Of a stretch of 63,881 nt of DNA, positions 17,332 to 26,146 are shown piece by piece. Source of the stretch: Planctomycetota bacterium (GTDB lineage: Bacteria; Planctomycetota; MHYJ01; WSZJ01). The position numbers and the translations under genes were made by a program. Each line of letters begins with the position of its first letter. Position 1 is the stretch's first letter. The notes below the pieces were generated by a model, which had not been told where the DNA came from, did not search any database, and worked only from the letters and a program-made list of their open reading frames with translations. The stretch is taken from positions 1 through 63,881 of the forward strand of contig WSZJ01000002.1 in the NCBI GenBank assembly GCA_009773755.1, in the 5' to 3' direction.

Positions 17332-17369
17332 AATCTGGCACTTCTTAATCTTTGTGCCGGATTTGTGCC
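17332..17369 (+). promoter_or_regulatory. Putative integrase arm-type sites, left end
   Basis: Two direct TTTGTGCC motifs start at 17351 and 17362 (11-bp spacing), and an inverted AATCTGGCAC lies at 17332-17341. The same pair at 11-bp spacing and in the same orientation is at 54971-54988. Paired sites at both ends near a tyrosine integrase gene fit arm-type binding. Confidence 0.6.
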
Positions 17370-17519
17370 AACTCCCTTCTCGAGCCCAATCTCCTTCCCT
17401 ACCGCTGGCGCCCTCTCTTGACCACTCTCAGGTCACCGTTCTTTCGCGGGAACGAGTCCCGGAAAGCCCGGCCCTACCCGGACGCTCCCTGTCATGGAGC
17501 GCCGTCCCGACAACGATTC

Positions 17520-18653
17520 CTAACTTGTGGCCGGCTCGTTCCGCTCGGGCCGTACAGGCACCGGCAGGAACTGCATCGGCTGAGCCTGCGCCAGAACGTC
17601 CACGGCCGACTTGTGGTTGTTCGGGCTCAAGTGGGCGTACCGAAGGGTCATATCCATCGACCCATGGCCAAGGAGCTCCCGGATGGTGTTGAGCGGAACA
17701 CCCGCCTGCGCCAGCCGTGAGGCAAAAGTATGGCGAAGTGTGTGAAAGCAGATCCCGGATACCTCCGCAGTCTTTGCCGCAGCCTGGAGGCCATGCGTGA
17801 AGGAAAGATACGCCTTTCCGGTCTTGGGATTCGTGAACACGAAAGGACTCGGACCGAGCGGACCCGTGTACCGCAGGACAGACCGGAGCGTCGCGACCAG
17901 GATGTCGTTCATCGGGACGTACCGCGTCTTGTGGTTCTTGGTCAGCGCGAGCGTCACCTGCCTACGCTTGAAGTCCAGGTCCTCCCAGGTCAGTCGCTGA
18001 ATCTCGCCGACCCGCATGCCGGTGTGAAGAGCCGTCAGTACGATCGGCTTCAGCCACTCCGGCATCACCGCCATCAGCCTGTCTTCTTCGTCGTTCGACA
18101 AGAACCTCAGCCGGTCGTTGTGCTCATGCAACTGCTTGATTCCGGTGACAGGGTTCCGGTCGATGTACCCGCGCTTCACGGCCTCCGACATGGCGCCGGA
18201 CAGGAACATGAGGCGCTTGTTGATGGTCCCCGGACGGATCGGGCGCCCGGTTCTCGTGATCTGGGAAACCGAGCGGTCGACCATCTTCTGAACCTCGCCC
18301 GACGTGATGCTGCGGAGGTTCGACGTCTTGAAGTACTCGACCAGCGTCCTCGCCGTGTACCCGTCGACCTGAAAGGTCCTCAGGGTGTGCGTCGACCTGC
18401 AGTGGTCCATGTACTCCCCGAGCAGGTACTCCGAGAAGGGCATCGGACGAACGGACTGAACCGTGGTCACGCCGAGGATTTGAGCCTTCGCGCACTCGTG
18501 GATCTTCGCGTGAAGAAGCGCTTCGGCCTGGCCCTTTGTCGTCGCCATCGTCCGTTCCCTCACTCTCTTCCTGTCGAGCCCAACGTAATCGATCACCCAC
18601 CTCCGCACCGCGCGCGACTTGCTGGAGCGCGGGTCCAGATAGACCCTTGCCAT
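17520..18653 (-). CDS. int: Tyrosine recombinase/phage-type integrase
   Basis: The product has 377 residues. An N-terminal arm-binding region and a SAM-like core-binding domain (about 70-175) precede the catalytic domain with the full set: R214 in TGMRVGEI, a candidate K239 in the beta-hairpin, H304 and R307 in FHTLRHTFASRL, H330 in LLGHGSMDMT and the nucleophile Y339 in LRYAH. It catalyses integration and excision at the tRNA-Thr site. It is transcribed toward the attachment site at the left end. A small RHH protein gene lies 90 bp upstream on the same strand and may regulate it. Confidence 0.95.
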   Translation of the reverse strand: MARVYLDPRSSKSRAVRRWVIDYVGLDRKRVRERTMATTKGQAEALLHAKIHECAKAQILGVTTVQSVRPMPFSEYLLGEYMDHCRSTHTLRTFQVDGYTARTLVEYFKTSNLRSITSGEVQKMVDRSVSQITRTGRPIRPGTINKRLMFLSGAMSEAVKRGYIDRNPVTGIKQLHEHNDRLRFLSNDEEDRLMAVMPEWLKPIVLTALHTGMRVGEIQRLTWEDLDFKRRQVTLALTKNHKTRYVPMNDILVATLRSVLRYTGPLGPSPFVFTNPKTGKAYLSFTHGLQAAAKTAEVSGICFHTLRHTFASRLAQAGVPLNTIRELLGHGSMDMTLRYAHLSPNNHKSAVDVLAQAQPMQFLPVPVRPERNEPATS

Positions 18654-18743
18654 CGGTCTCCTCCCTTCCGCGGCGTCTCCGCCGCGAAGAACAGGAAAAC
18701 CCTCGTCGCCGGCGAGGCGCGGCTTCCGCGCCCCCGGACGGGG

Positions 18744-18929
18744 TCACTTCTTTGGTTTGTGTGCACGGACGTGGTCCTCCAGGACGATTCTCATGTAGTC
18801 GGAAAAGGTACGGCGGTCGCGCGTCGCGAGCCGCTCGAGGCCGGAGCGAAGCCGGTTCGGAATACGGAACGCCACGAGCTCATCGTGGACGATTGGGCGT
18901 TCCTTGCGCGTCACTCTCTTCGCGGACAC
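18744..18929 (-). CDS. Small ribbon-helix-helix-type DNA-binding protein
   Basis: The product has 61 residues. The pattern ELVAFRIPNRLRSGLERLAT (strand, then helix), a turn RDRRTFSDY and a second helix MRIVLEDHV match the Arc/CopG ribbon-helix-helix fold. It sits just upstream of the integrase on the same strand, so a role as repressor or directionality factor of the element is likely but inferred. Confidence 0.7.
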   Translation of the reverse strand: MSAKRVTRKERPIVHDELVAFRIPNRLRSGLERLATRDRRTFSDYMRIVLEDHVRAHKPKK

Positions 18930-19390
18930 TCAATAAGAATAACGGCGTATAACGCGAAGTCCAGCGCCGAATGTGGAAATCTTTCAAGCGGTCGGCTCTG
19001 ATCGGGAGTGGGCGCCACGGGTCGAGAGAAGGGCAGCGCAAACACGGTCCGTGATTTCGTAAATCTGGCCCCGCCAACTCGGCCTTCGGGGCTAACAACT
19101 CGCGAGCCCCCTTTGATCCGGCGGGACGGCCGAGCCCAAGTGCATCGTTCGAAGCTCGACCGAGTGCGCGGAGGTGCGATACTCCTCAAGCGAGACATCA
19201 ATCCTCAGGGCACTCGGAAGGGCCGAAGCATGAACATCAATCTCCGTCGCGGTCTCCAAATTGCATCTTCGCTACTGCTGGGCAGAGTGAATCTGACTCG
19301 ATCAAGACCTCTACATCAGTTCGACTTGGAAGTGCTTCAGCATCGCGAAGTACGTGGTACGCATCACCAGTCTGAACGATTCCTACAACC
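18930..19390. other. 461-bp gap upstream of the nuclease/helicase pair
   Basis: This is the promoter side of both the small RHH gene and the defence pair. A possible 54-residue reading frame (19230-19394, MNINLRRGLQIASSLLLGRV and onward) ends in an ATGA overlap with the start at 19391, so it could be a leader peptide. Its ribosome site is poor. I see nothing else convincing. Confidence 0.35.
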
Positions 19391-20302
19391 ATGATCCGCT
19401 CACGCAGAATCTCGATCGAAGGACTTGCCCCGTGGTTTAGCGAGGAGCTGAACCGGGCCGAGAACGGTTCCTATGTGCTCCGGGTCCTGAACGAACGAGC
19501 TGGCGGTCGAGCGGTGGTCTGGAATGAGCTGAAAGCCTACGTGCAGGAGGCTCACGACGACGCTAGGCGCAAGCTTAGGGCAGCGTTGGCACCTGACCTG
19601 TCGCCATTCAGGAGTTCGACCGACGACCCTGCGAGCGGTTATCCGCAGGACCTCCACATTCAAACCCTCATGGGTTATTTCGGGGAGATCCTCGCCGGGA
19701 TGGCTGCGGAGCACACCCGCCTCCACAACTCGCAGTCCTGGATAGTTCCAGCGTTTCCATTCCGGTTCCATCAGGTGGCATTTCAGAAACTCGAAGATCG
19801 CCGCAACCTCCTCCTCCAACGTGGGTCGGTGGGCGACGTCGATAGCCCCGCCGCCATCATTCCTGGCCGAACCGGAAACGACGTACTGGCGTTCCTTCGA
19901 GGAGATGACGGTGAGCTTCTGCGCGTAATGGTCTGCGAGGCCAAGTGCTTAGCCACGCATCGTCCCGACAAGCTTTCTGAAGGACATTCGCAACTGAGTA
20001 AGTCTCTAGAGTGTCCAAGTGGCGTGAGGGACCTCATAGAGCTGCTTTCCGACTACACCGAGCAACCCGCACGTGAGTGGCGAGAGATTCTTCAGAGATT
20101 CCGATTCGGCAGTCCCCAAGTCGGCCGGGTCAATGTGCTCGTCTACTCCACGGGCAACAAACCGGCGGGCCTTGAGGGCCGAACGTCGTGGGCACCGCGT
20201 GACAAGGCTCACCCTGACTACAGCGGCGAACGGAAGCTCGAAGTGGTCGAGATTCATCTGTCAGACCTCGTTTCGCTGGTCCGGGAAATCTACCGAGGCT
20301 AA
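19391..20302 (+). CDS. PD-(D/E)XK-type nuclease, candidate HamA-like partner
   Basis: The product has 303 residues. The arrangement E99 (GYFGEILAG), D164 (GNDVLAFL) and E183-x-K185 (VCEAKC) is a good PD-(D/E)XK nuclease core. The gene is 5 bp upstream of a large Ski2-like helicase in the same direction. That organisation, a nuclease of about 300 residues followed by a helicase of over 1,000, matches Hachiman (HamA/HamB) and related AbpAB systems. I cannot confirm the DUF1837 family by eye. In Hachiman the nuclease degrades DNA after the helicase senses damaged or phage DNA. The ATG overlaps the end of a small upstream frame. Confidence 0.7.
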   Translation: MIRSRRISIEGLAPWFSEELNRAENGSYVLRVLNERAGGRAVVWNELKAYVQEAHDDARRKLRAALAPDLSPFRSSTDDPASGYPQDLHIQTLMGYFGEILAGMAAEHTRLHNSQSWIVPAFPFRFHQVAFQKLEDRRNLLLQRGSVGDVDSPAAIIPGRTGNDVLAFLRGDDGELLRVMVCEAKCLATHRPDKLSEGHSQLSKSLECPSGVRDLIELLSDYTEQPAREWREILQRFRFGSPQVGRVNVLVYSTGNKPAGLEGRTSWAPRDKAHPDYSGERKLEVVEIHLSDLVSLVREIYRG

Positions 20303-20307
20303 GACGC

Positions 20308-23300
20308 ATGGCACCTCCCCGACCCACGATCCTCGATCTTGTGACCGAAACGCGCCAGCGCCTTGCCGGCAGCCGACTCACTACGGCGCAGGCAAAGCTC
20401 TACAGTCAGCACACTCGCCTTGGTCTTGGGCGACCTGGGCTTGCTGGTTTCAAGGCGACTGAGGCGGACGACCGCCTTGAAGAAGTGTGGCTCCTTCTTG
20501 ATGCGGCGTTCGCTGAACGCGAGTCAGCTCACTTCGGAAACTGGCGGAAGGGAGTGAGGCGAGCCGCGGAACTGCTCGAGTGGCTGTCGGACAGAGGTTT
20601 CCGTTTGGGAGAAGTCCCTACCGCCGTCCTATCTGCAGCCGCCTATCAGGTCGCGGCGTATCCGGCGATGGCGTCAGGACTGTTGGCATCCCTTCCCGAA
20701 ACAGGAGGCACTGAGCGGATTCTGCGCCTATTTCTCGGGGCACGGTTCCCGGAACTGCTTCTCGAGGCCAGCGCGGAACTTCGAAGGGTTGAATCCACAC
20801 CCCTAGAGTCCTCAGACCTTGAACAGCGCATCAACCGAGCCGTCATCGTCGAAACCTTGCGATGTTTCACCGTGCTGGCTGCACAAATGCGCTGGGGCGA
20901 TGAATCGCGAATCGAGGCGGCGATTGAAAAGTTGGGGAAGTTGGCCGCGGTTGGGCAGTACAGCCAGGTTCGCCACTCTGGCGTAACTGCTCAGCTGTGC
21001 GCCCTCGCGGCCAGGCAGTATTCGGAGTCAATGATTTGGCCGTATCTTGCCGCGCTCGGCGAAGGAGAACCGGACTCCGTCCGTAGTGCCTTCGACAGAT
21101 TCGGCCGCGCCGCCTTCGCTTCCGGCAGGAGTCTTGTCTGGTCCTCTCAAAGGGTCGGGATAGAGCGACTCGCATCGAGAGAATCGTTTGTTCTCTGTAC
21201 TCCGACCGGATCGGGGAAGACCTCCGTCGCAGAATTGGCGCTTGTATCGGCCCTTTTCAATTCGACCGCGAACAATGTCCCTCCGGCGCAGAGTGAGCCG
21301 GCGCCATTGGGGCTGTACCTCGTTCCGTCAAGGGCCTTGGCCGCGGAGATCGAGCAGCGTCTTGGAGCGGACTTGCGCAAGCTCGGAAGTCATCAAACGA
21401 AGGTTACTGGGCTATACGGGGGGACCGACTGGGGGCCGACTGATGCGTGGCTGACTTCTGACGCACCGACAGTCTTGGTCTGTACCTATGAAAAAGCTGA
21501 AGCCCTGCTTCGCTTCTTGGGGCCTGTTTTCATGCAGCGCGTCAAGTGTGTGATCGTCGACGAAGCACACTTCGTCCAGTTCGGTGGATCTACCGATGAA
21601 CTCCGCAGCGGTGAGAATCGGCAATTGAAGCTCGAGTCCCTCGGCGCACGACTGTTGCGTGCGCTGGAAGGCTGTCACTATCGACTCATCGCACTATCCG
21701 CAGTGACGGCAGGTCTCGAAGGAAGCATCAGCCGCTGGCTCGTCGGAGATGCTGCCAAACCCGCTAACTCGGATTACAGGAGTACGCGACAATTGGTGGG
21801 ACGCCTCGAGTGTTTCCCATCAGGGGAGTCGAGAATCCAGTACGATCTGCTCGATCGCGCAAAATTGACATTTGCGGAGGTCGAAGAGTCTCCATATGTT
21901 CCGAGTCCGTTTTCGAAGCATCCTCCCTCACCGAGCTTCGTTGGACGCACTCCAACTGCTGCCATGCGGCCGCATCTCCTTTGGGCCGCACTTCACCTCG
22001 TCTCCTCCGGAAACGATGGAGTTCCGCGCACAGTACTCATATCGGTGATGAGCCGCATCACAGCCTACGAGGAGGACTTCCTGGTCTTGCTGGAGAAGGA
22101 CTGGGCTGGACTCCCTCTGCCGGTCATCCCGGCCCAGCCAAAGGACGATGTGAATCGTGGTTTGTGGAATGACTGTCTCGCGACGATGCGAGATTACTTC
22201 ACCGAGGCTTCTGCCGAGTACCGGCTCCTCAAACACGGTATTGCAGTCCATCACGGGAAGATGCCTGCCCTTCTTGCGCGCAGGCTGAAGACGGTCATAG
22301 AAGCGGGGATTGTCCGACTTGTCCTCGCTACGTCCACTCTGTCCGAGGGTGTAAACCTCCCTGTTGAGTACATCCTGGTTCCCGAGGTTTACCGGTCCGG
22401 AAAGGGGCTGATGTCGCAACAGGAATTCATGAACTTGGTCGGCCGTGCTGGCCGACCCGGTCATGGAACTGAGGGACGCACCCTCGTGCTGGTGCCGTTT
22501 TCTGCGCCGACGCAGTGGTTGGAAAAGCCTATTTGGAGACTTGTCCAAGGAGCCAAAGATGTCATCGCGTCGATCGCAGACGAGATCGGCGGGCTGAGAC
22601 AGACGACTCCAACGAGTCCGCTTGCTCGGCTGCTTGAAACGATTCACGAGGAGTGGGCCAAATTGGCATCAACTCCCTCGGAGGAGGAGTTCTCCAAGTG
22701 GCTCGAAAAGACCGAAATTGCTGCGCCTTCCGGTGGTGGGAGTGTCAAGCCAGAGATCGAGTGTCTCGACACGTTGGACGGGATACTCCTCGCTGGCGTC
22801 GAGGAGCTCCAGCAAATGAATACTTCTAACCTCGAGCTCGACCACGTGTTGATCGAAGATGGACTCAAGAGGATTTGGGCGCGCAGCTTCGCGAGAATTG
22901 CATCGGAAGAATCCGCGCTGCTTGAGCGCGCGTTCTTGCGCCGTGGTGGGGCGATTCCAATACACTATCCTGACAGAGATGAGCGCCGGAGAATCTACAA
23001 GACCAGCCTTCCGCCACTTTCCGCGAGGGAACTTCTCGCGCGATTGGCGACCATTCGCACGCACTTGGAGTCCGGCACCCGCTATGCGGATTGGTCTCCC
23101 GCTGAACGATTCTGTTTCATCGAGCGAACGGTCGCGCTGATTTCGGAGGTGTCGCGATTCACTCCCACCTCGAAGGCAGCCAACTCCAAGGTTGACTGGC
23201 GCATAGTCTTGCGCTGGTGGCTCGATCCACTCAATTGTCCAATCAAGCCAAAACCTAATCAAATCAGTGCCTGGCACGACTACTCGGCGAAGAACTTTTC

Positions 23301-23883
23301 GTACAAGGTGAACTGGGGCTTGGGCAGCGTAATTGCGCTTTGTCTGGATCAGGTTGGTCTGGGGGTGATCCCGGTTGCGCTGTCCCTCGAAGACTGGCCG
23401 AAAAGCGGGCTCCCTTGGGGCGCATTCTGGATCAAGGACTTGCTCACTTGGGGAACTCTGGAACCGGTAGCTGCGTTCCTTCTCGCCCGGGGAGGCGCCG
23501 TCACGCGCCCAGATGCCGAGGGTAAGGCGCTTCTCTACTATGAATCGCTCGGGGAGGAGATGCCTAGTCGCGACAAACTCGACCCCCGAACGATTCGCGA
23601 CTGGGCTTTGGCAGCGAACGGTGCCCCTGAGCCGAACCCTCCGCCAGTTGAACCGCGCGACGTGCCAATCGAGCTTTCGATGCAGGCCTCCGAATTCAGG
23701 ATGACGCATTTGCGGATTGTGCCTCACAAGATAGAAGGCGGTGGGGTCATCTGGACGGATTCAGCGGGGTACAAGGTTGGGTCAACCCCCAGTGGCTTCT
23801 TCGAAGAGCAGTGGTCAGCAGCACTCGAAGATTTTGTCCTGGACGTCGCGTTGCGAACGGTGAGAGTCACCAGGTACCTGTGA
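20308..23883 (+). CDS. Ski2-like superfamily 2 DEAH helicase, candidate HamB-like
   Basis: The product has 1191 residues. Residues 1-280 are helical. The helicase core then shows TPTGSGKT (about 298-305), VIVDEAHFV (about 414-422), SAVTAG, VHHGKMPALLARRLK, TSTLSEGVNLP and NLVGRAGRPGHGTEGR (about 710-725), the motif order of Ski2/Hel308-like enzymes. About 450 further residues are not recognised. With the 5-bp-spaced upstream nuclease it forms a two-gene defence module. ATP-driven unwinding that licenses the nuclease is inferred from Hachiman. Base composition is visibly lower in G+C than the flanking chromosome. Confidence 0.88.
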   Translation: MAPPRPTILDLVTETRQRLAGSRLTTAQAKLYSQHTRLGLGRPGLAGFKATEADDRLEEVWLLLDAAFAERESAHFGNWRKGVRRAAELLEWLSDRGFRLGEVPTAVLSAAAYQVAAYPAMASGLLASLPETGGTERILRLFLGARFPELLLEASAELRRVESTPLESSDLEQRINRAVIVETLRCFTVLAAQMRWGDESRIEAAIEKLGKLAAVGQYSQVRHSGVTAQLCALAARQYSESMIWPYLAALGEGEPDSVRSAFDRFGRAAFASGRSLVWSSQRVGIERLASRESFVLCTPTGSGKTSVAELALVSALFNSTANNVPPAQSEPAPLGLYLVPSRALAAEIEQRLGADLRKLGSHQTKVTGLYGGTDWGPTDAWLTSDAPTVLVCTYEKAEALLRFLGPVFMQRVKCVIVDEAHFVQFGGSTDELRSGENRQLKLESLGARLLRALEGCHYRLIALSAVTAGLEGSISRWLVGDAAKPANSDYRSTRQLVGRLECFPSGESRIQYDLLDRAKLTFAEVEESPYVPSPFSKHPPSPSFVGRTPTAAMRPHLLWAALHLVSSGNDGVPRTVLISVMSRITAYEEDFLVLLEKDWAGLPLPVIPAQPKDDVNRGLWNDCLATMRDYFTEASAEYRLLKHGIAVHHGKMPALLARRLKTVIEAGIVRLVLATSTLSEGVNLPVEYILVPEVYRSGKGLMSQQEFMNLVGRAGRPGHGTEGRTLVLVPFSAPTQWLEKPIWRLVQGAKDVIASIADEIGGLRQTTPTSPLARLLETIHEEWAKLASTPSEEEFSKWLEKTEIAAPSGGGSVKPEIECLDTLDGILLAGVEELQQMNTSNLELDHVLIEDGLKRIWARSFARIASEESALLERAFLRRGGAIPIHYPDRDERRRIYKTSLPPLSARELLARLATIRTHLESGTRYADWSPAERFCFIERTVALISEVSRFTPTSKAANSKVDWRIVLRWWLDPLNCPIKPKPNQISAWHDYSAKNFSYKVNWGLGSVIALCLDQVGLGVIPVALSLEDWPKSGLPWGAFWIKDLLTWGTLEPVAAFLLARGGAVTRPDAEGKALLYYESLGEEMPSRDKLDPRTIRDWALAANGAPEPNPPPVEPRDVPIELSMQASEFRMTHLRIVPHKIEGGGVIWTDSAGYKVGSTPSGFFEEQWSAALEDFVLDVALRTVRVTRYL

Positions 23884-24200
23884 GCCAGCGGCCGGCGAGT
23901 TTCTTGCTCACAGGCATTCTGCTGAATCCGTTGGTTTGCCTAGGCACTCGGAGTCACCTCCCGCGGTGCGGCGTTTGAAGCCCCCGTCAACCGCACACCA
24001 ACGCTCCAGCGTCCCGCGCCCCCGGTAGCAATCGGCGCTTTGAGTTCGCCCGCTCAGTGAGATCTCTACTTTCAAGTCTCCTCGATGCGCCGCCCCCGTT
24101 GATCGTCAGTATAGACGATCTCGAGCTGTCTCTAGGACGTTATGTCCTAAAGATCACGATTGCCCTCCAAATCCTTCCACTCCCCTCGTAGAATCGCTTC
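23884..24200. other. 317-bp gap after the helicase
   Basis: No coding pattern or repeat stands out. The region mixes C-rich stretches with an A/T-richer part near 24110-24150 that is the likely promoter of the small winged-helix gene. Confidence 0.4.
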
Positions 24201-24476
24201 ATGACTACTCCATCCTGGTTCGCCATTCTGACCGCTGCTCGCAAGCTCCCAACACCCTTCGACTCTCGGCAACTCGCACAGCGAGCCGAAATCCCAGTCG
24301 AGTACGCGCGCCCGTGGCTGGGGAAGTTCTGCAGGTGGGGGTACGTAGCGCGTGCCGGGACGAAAGCAGGAGAGAAGCGATGGGAGAGACTCTTTCGAGT
24401 CACTCCTTGGGGGAAACGGGTGAAGAGGCCAGTGGAGCGAGGGCCGTTTCCGAAAAAGAGGAGGTACTCGGCATAG
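24201..24476 (+). CDS. Small winged-helix DNA-binding protein
   Basis: The product has 91 residues. DSRQLAQRAEIPVEYARPWL followed by GKFCRWGYVARAG and ERLFRVTPWGKRV looks like a winged helix: helix-turn-helix, then a two-stranded wing. The basic tail (KRPVERGPFPKKRRYSA) fits DNA contact. It is a likely local regulator and stands alone. Confidence 0.6.
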   Translation: MTTPSWFAILTAARKLPTPFDSRQLAQRAEIPVEYARPWLGKFCRWGYVARAGTKAGEKRWERLFRVTPWGKRVKRPVERGPFPKKRRYSA

Positions 24477-24613
24477 ACGCTCGTCCTTCTCGGCCTGCTC
24501 GCACCCGGGGGCCGATCGCGAACGCCACCAGAGTTCGCAACCCGACCTCCCAGGAGAGTCTACTTTCTCGCAAGTATCGCTCTGACCTGAACAAGTCTGC
24601 CAGAGCAGCGGAC

Positions 24614-24644
24614 TCATAAACCGATCCCGATCAAGGGTTTATGA
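24614..24644. promoter_or_regulatory. Inverted repeat in the 380-bp gap before the HNH gene
   Basis: TCATAAACC (24614-24622) and GGTTTATGA (24636-24644) are perfect 9-bp inverted arms around 13 bp. They could be an operator. The rest of the gap 24477-24856 holds scattered GACGACG and GTGCGACGAAA runs and no convincing gene. Confidence 0.5.
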
Positions 24645-24856
24645 CGACGACGAACCGCGACCAATGACGACGCAGTGCGACGAAAAGGCGACGTCGTCGG
24701 GGCTCACGCGAACGGTCGCGCGAGGCAGATCACGACGACGTGCGACGAAACCATCTGAAGCGCGATGGATCTCGACGGAAAAAAGTGCTCATCCTTGTGC
24801 TCGGGCTCCACCGGCCGATTCTCGACAGGGGGCGAAGCTGCGTTCTATTCTTCGGC

Positions 24857-25393
24857 ATGGCCGAAGAGCGCCAGGCGATCCCAGCGGAACTCAAACGGGC
24901 TGTCCTCGTCGAGGCTGGGCACCGTTGTGCCATCCCGACATGTCAGTCTTCAACTACTGAGATTGCCCACATTGAGCCCTGGGCGAAGGTGCAGGAGCAC
25001 AGCTTCGAGAACCTCATCGCGTTGTGTCCGAACTGCCACACGCGGTACGACAAGGGTGAAATCGATCGGAAGTCGATGCAGATCTACAAGCGAAACCTCG
25101 GCGTGCTCTCGGGTCGTTACAACCAGATTGAAATTCGGCTGCTAGCTGAACTCGCCGCGCGTCCCGGCGATCGGCAGTTCGAAGTCATACCTGGCGGGAG
25201 CAGAATCTTGTTCCTCGGACTGGCTAAGGATGGCCTCGTGACCTTCTCCCCCTGCCCGGGGAACTACACCACCTTCCAGTCGTTGAAAGACGAGCAGGGG
25301 AATCCTCTGGTGATCTACAACCTGGAAGTTCTGACGCTTACTCCCGGCGGACACGCATTCGCCGAACGCTGGATCAAGGGTGAGCAGGTCTAA
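24857..25393 (+). CDS. HNH endonuclease-domain protein
   Basis: The product has 178 residues. The N-terminal half is an HNH module: AGHRCAIPTCQ supplies one Cys pair, EIAHIEPWA the first His, ENLIALCPNCHTRYD the Asn, a second Cys pair and the last His. The C-terminal 90 residues are unrecognised (FEVIPGGSRILFLGLAKDGL). The ATG at 24857 is preferred over a longer frame because the HNH fold starts soon after it. It is likely a DNA nuclease of the defence cargo, but whether it targets foreign DNA or has a recombination role is unknown. Confidence 0.82.
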   Translation: MAEERQAIPAELKRAVLVEAGHRCAIPTCQSSTTEIAHIEPWAKVQEHSFENLIALCPNCHTRYDKGEIDRKSMQIYKRNLGVLSGRYNQIEIRLLAELAARPGDRQFEVIPGGSRILFLGLAKDGLVTFSPCPGNYTTFQSLKDEQGNPLVIYNLEVLTLTPGGHAFAERWIKGEQV

Positions 25394-25458
25394 GGAGCGC
25401 TCGCTCGGAGCAGGAATGGCGTCGCATTCGTCCGTCAACCTCAGATCAAGGAGCGAAG

Positions 25459-26124
25459 ATGCCGAGGGACGAATGGGGTAAGGCGACCGCCCGGCAGAAG
25501 GGGCGCCGAGAACTGCTGCAGCGCGTCCTCGAAGCCAAGGACGGCGGCGCTTCGGCCCATGCCGTAGACGACTCAAGCAGCATTCCACGGAGCCGAGCTT
25601 CGAAATCGGGCGCTGGTCGGGGATCGAACCGGGGAAAGAAGCTGGTCCGAAGGCGCCGCGAAGTATTTCCGGCATGCAGTCTAGTCGAGCTTCGCAGGAT
25701 GCTCGGCCGTGTGCCAGCTCAGTCCAATGACAAGTCTCCGATTTCGAGAGCCATCTGCTTTGAACGCCTGGGGAACGACGACGTCATTGTGAGGCCGGAC
25801 TTGACGATCCTTCGGACCCGGTCCTTTCACGACTTGTACGTCCCCATCACACGGGCAGCCGGTGACTACCAGAAGGACGGACAATTCACGGTCGTGCCAT
25901 CGTGGGCCTGGCTCACGACGCTGGAGGCTTTCAGGTCACGAGGCTTCGAGATAAAGGAGTTGGCGGACCGAAGTGTCCCCGCTCCGCGAGCAGCTGCCGC
26001 CACGGATGCTCGACTCGCCCGTAGCCTCCGGGACTTGGCTGCTCGCCTTGAGAAAGGACTTCTCTCGGCTGCGGAAGCGAAGATCGTTGCAAGGCTCATG
26101 GGCGAAGCGACGACACGGCCTTAG
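25459..26124 (+). CDS. Hypothetical protein
   Basis: The product has 221 residues and I do not recognise it. The first 70 residues are basic and low-complexity. Residues of about 75-150 look folded (FERLGNDDVIVRPDLTILRT, then FTVVPSWAWLTTLEAF), and the end is an Arg/Ala-rich helix. A clear AAGGAG lies 5 nt before the ATG. It follows the HNH gene by 65 bp in the same direction and may be cotranscribed with it. Confidence 0.5.
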   Translation: MPRDEWGKATARQKGRRELLQRVLEAKDGGASAHAVDDSSSIPRSRASKSGAGRGSNRGKKLVRRRREVFPACSLVELRRMLGRVPAQSNDKSPISRAICFERLGNDDVIVRPDLTILRTRSFHDLYVPITRAAGDYQKDGQFTVVPSWAWLTTLEAFRSRGFEIKELADRSVPAPRAAAATDARLARSLRDLAARLEKGLLSAAEAKIVARLMGEATTRP

Positions 26125-26146
26125 CTCAAAGTCTCAGCGTCGAGTT

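Noticed and set aside
24314-24619. A 101-codon plus-strand frame after the winged-helix gene
   Set aside because: It overlaps the better winged-helix frame, has no fold pattern and no ribosome site.
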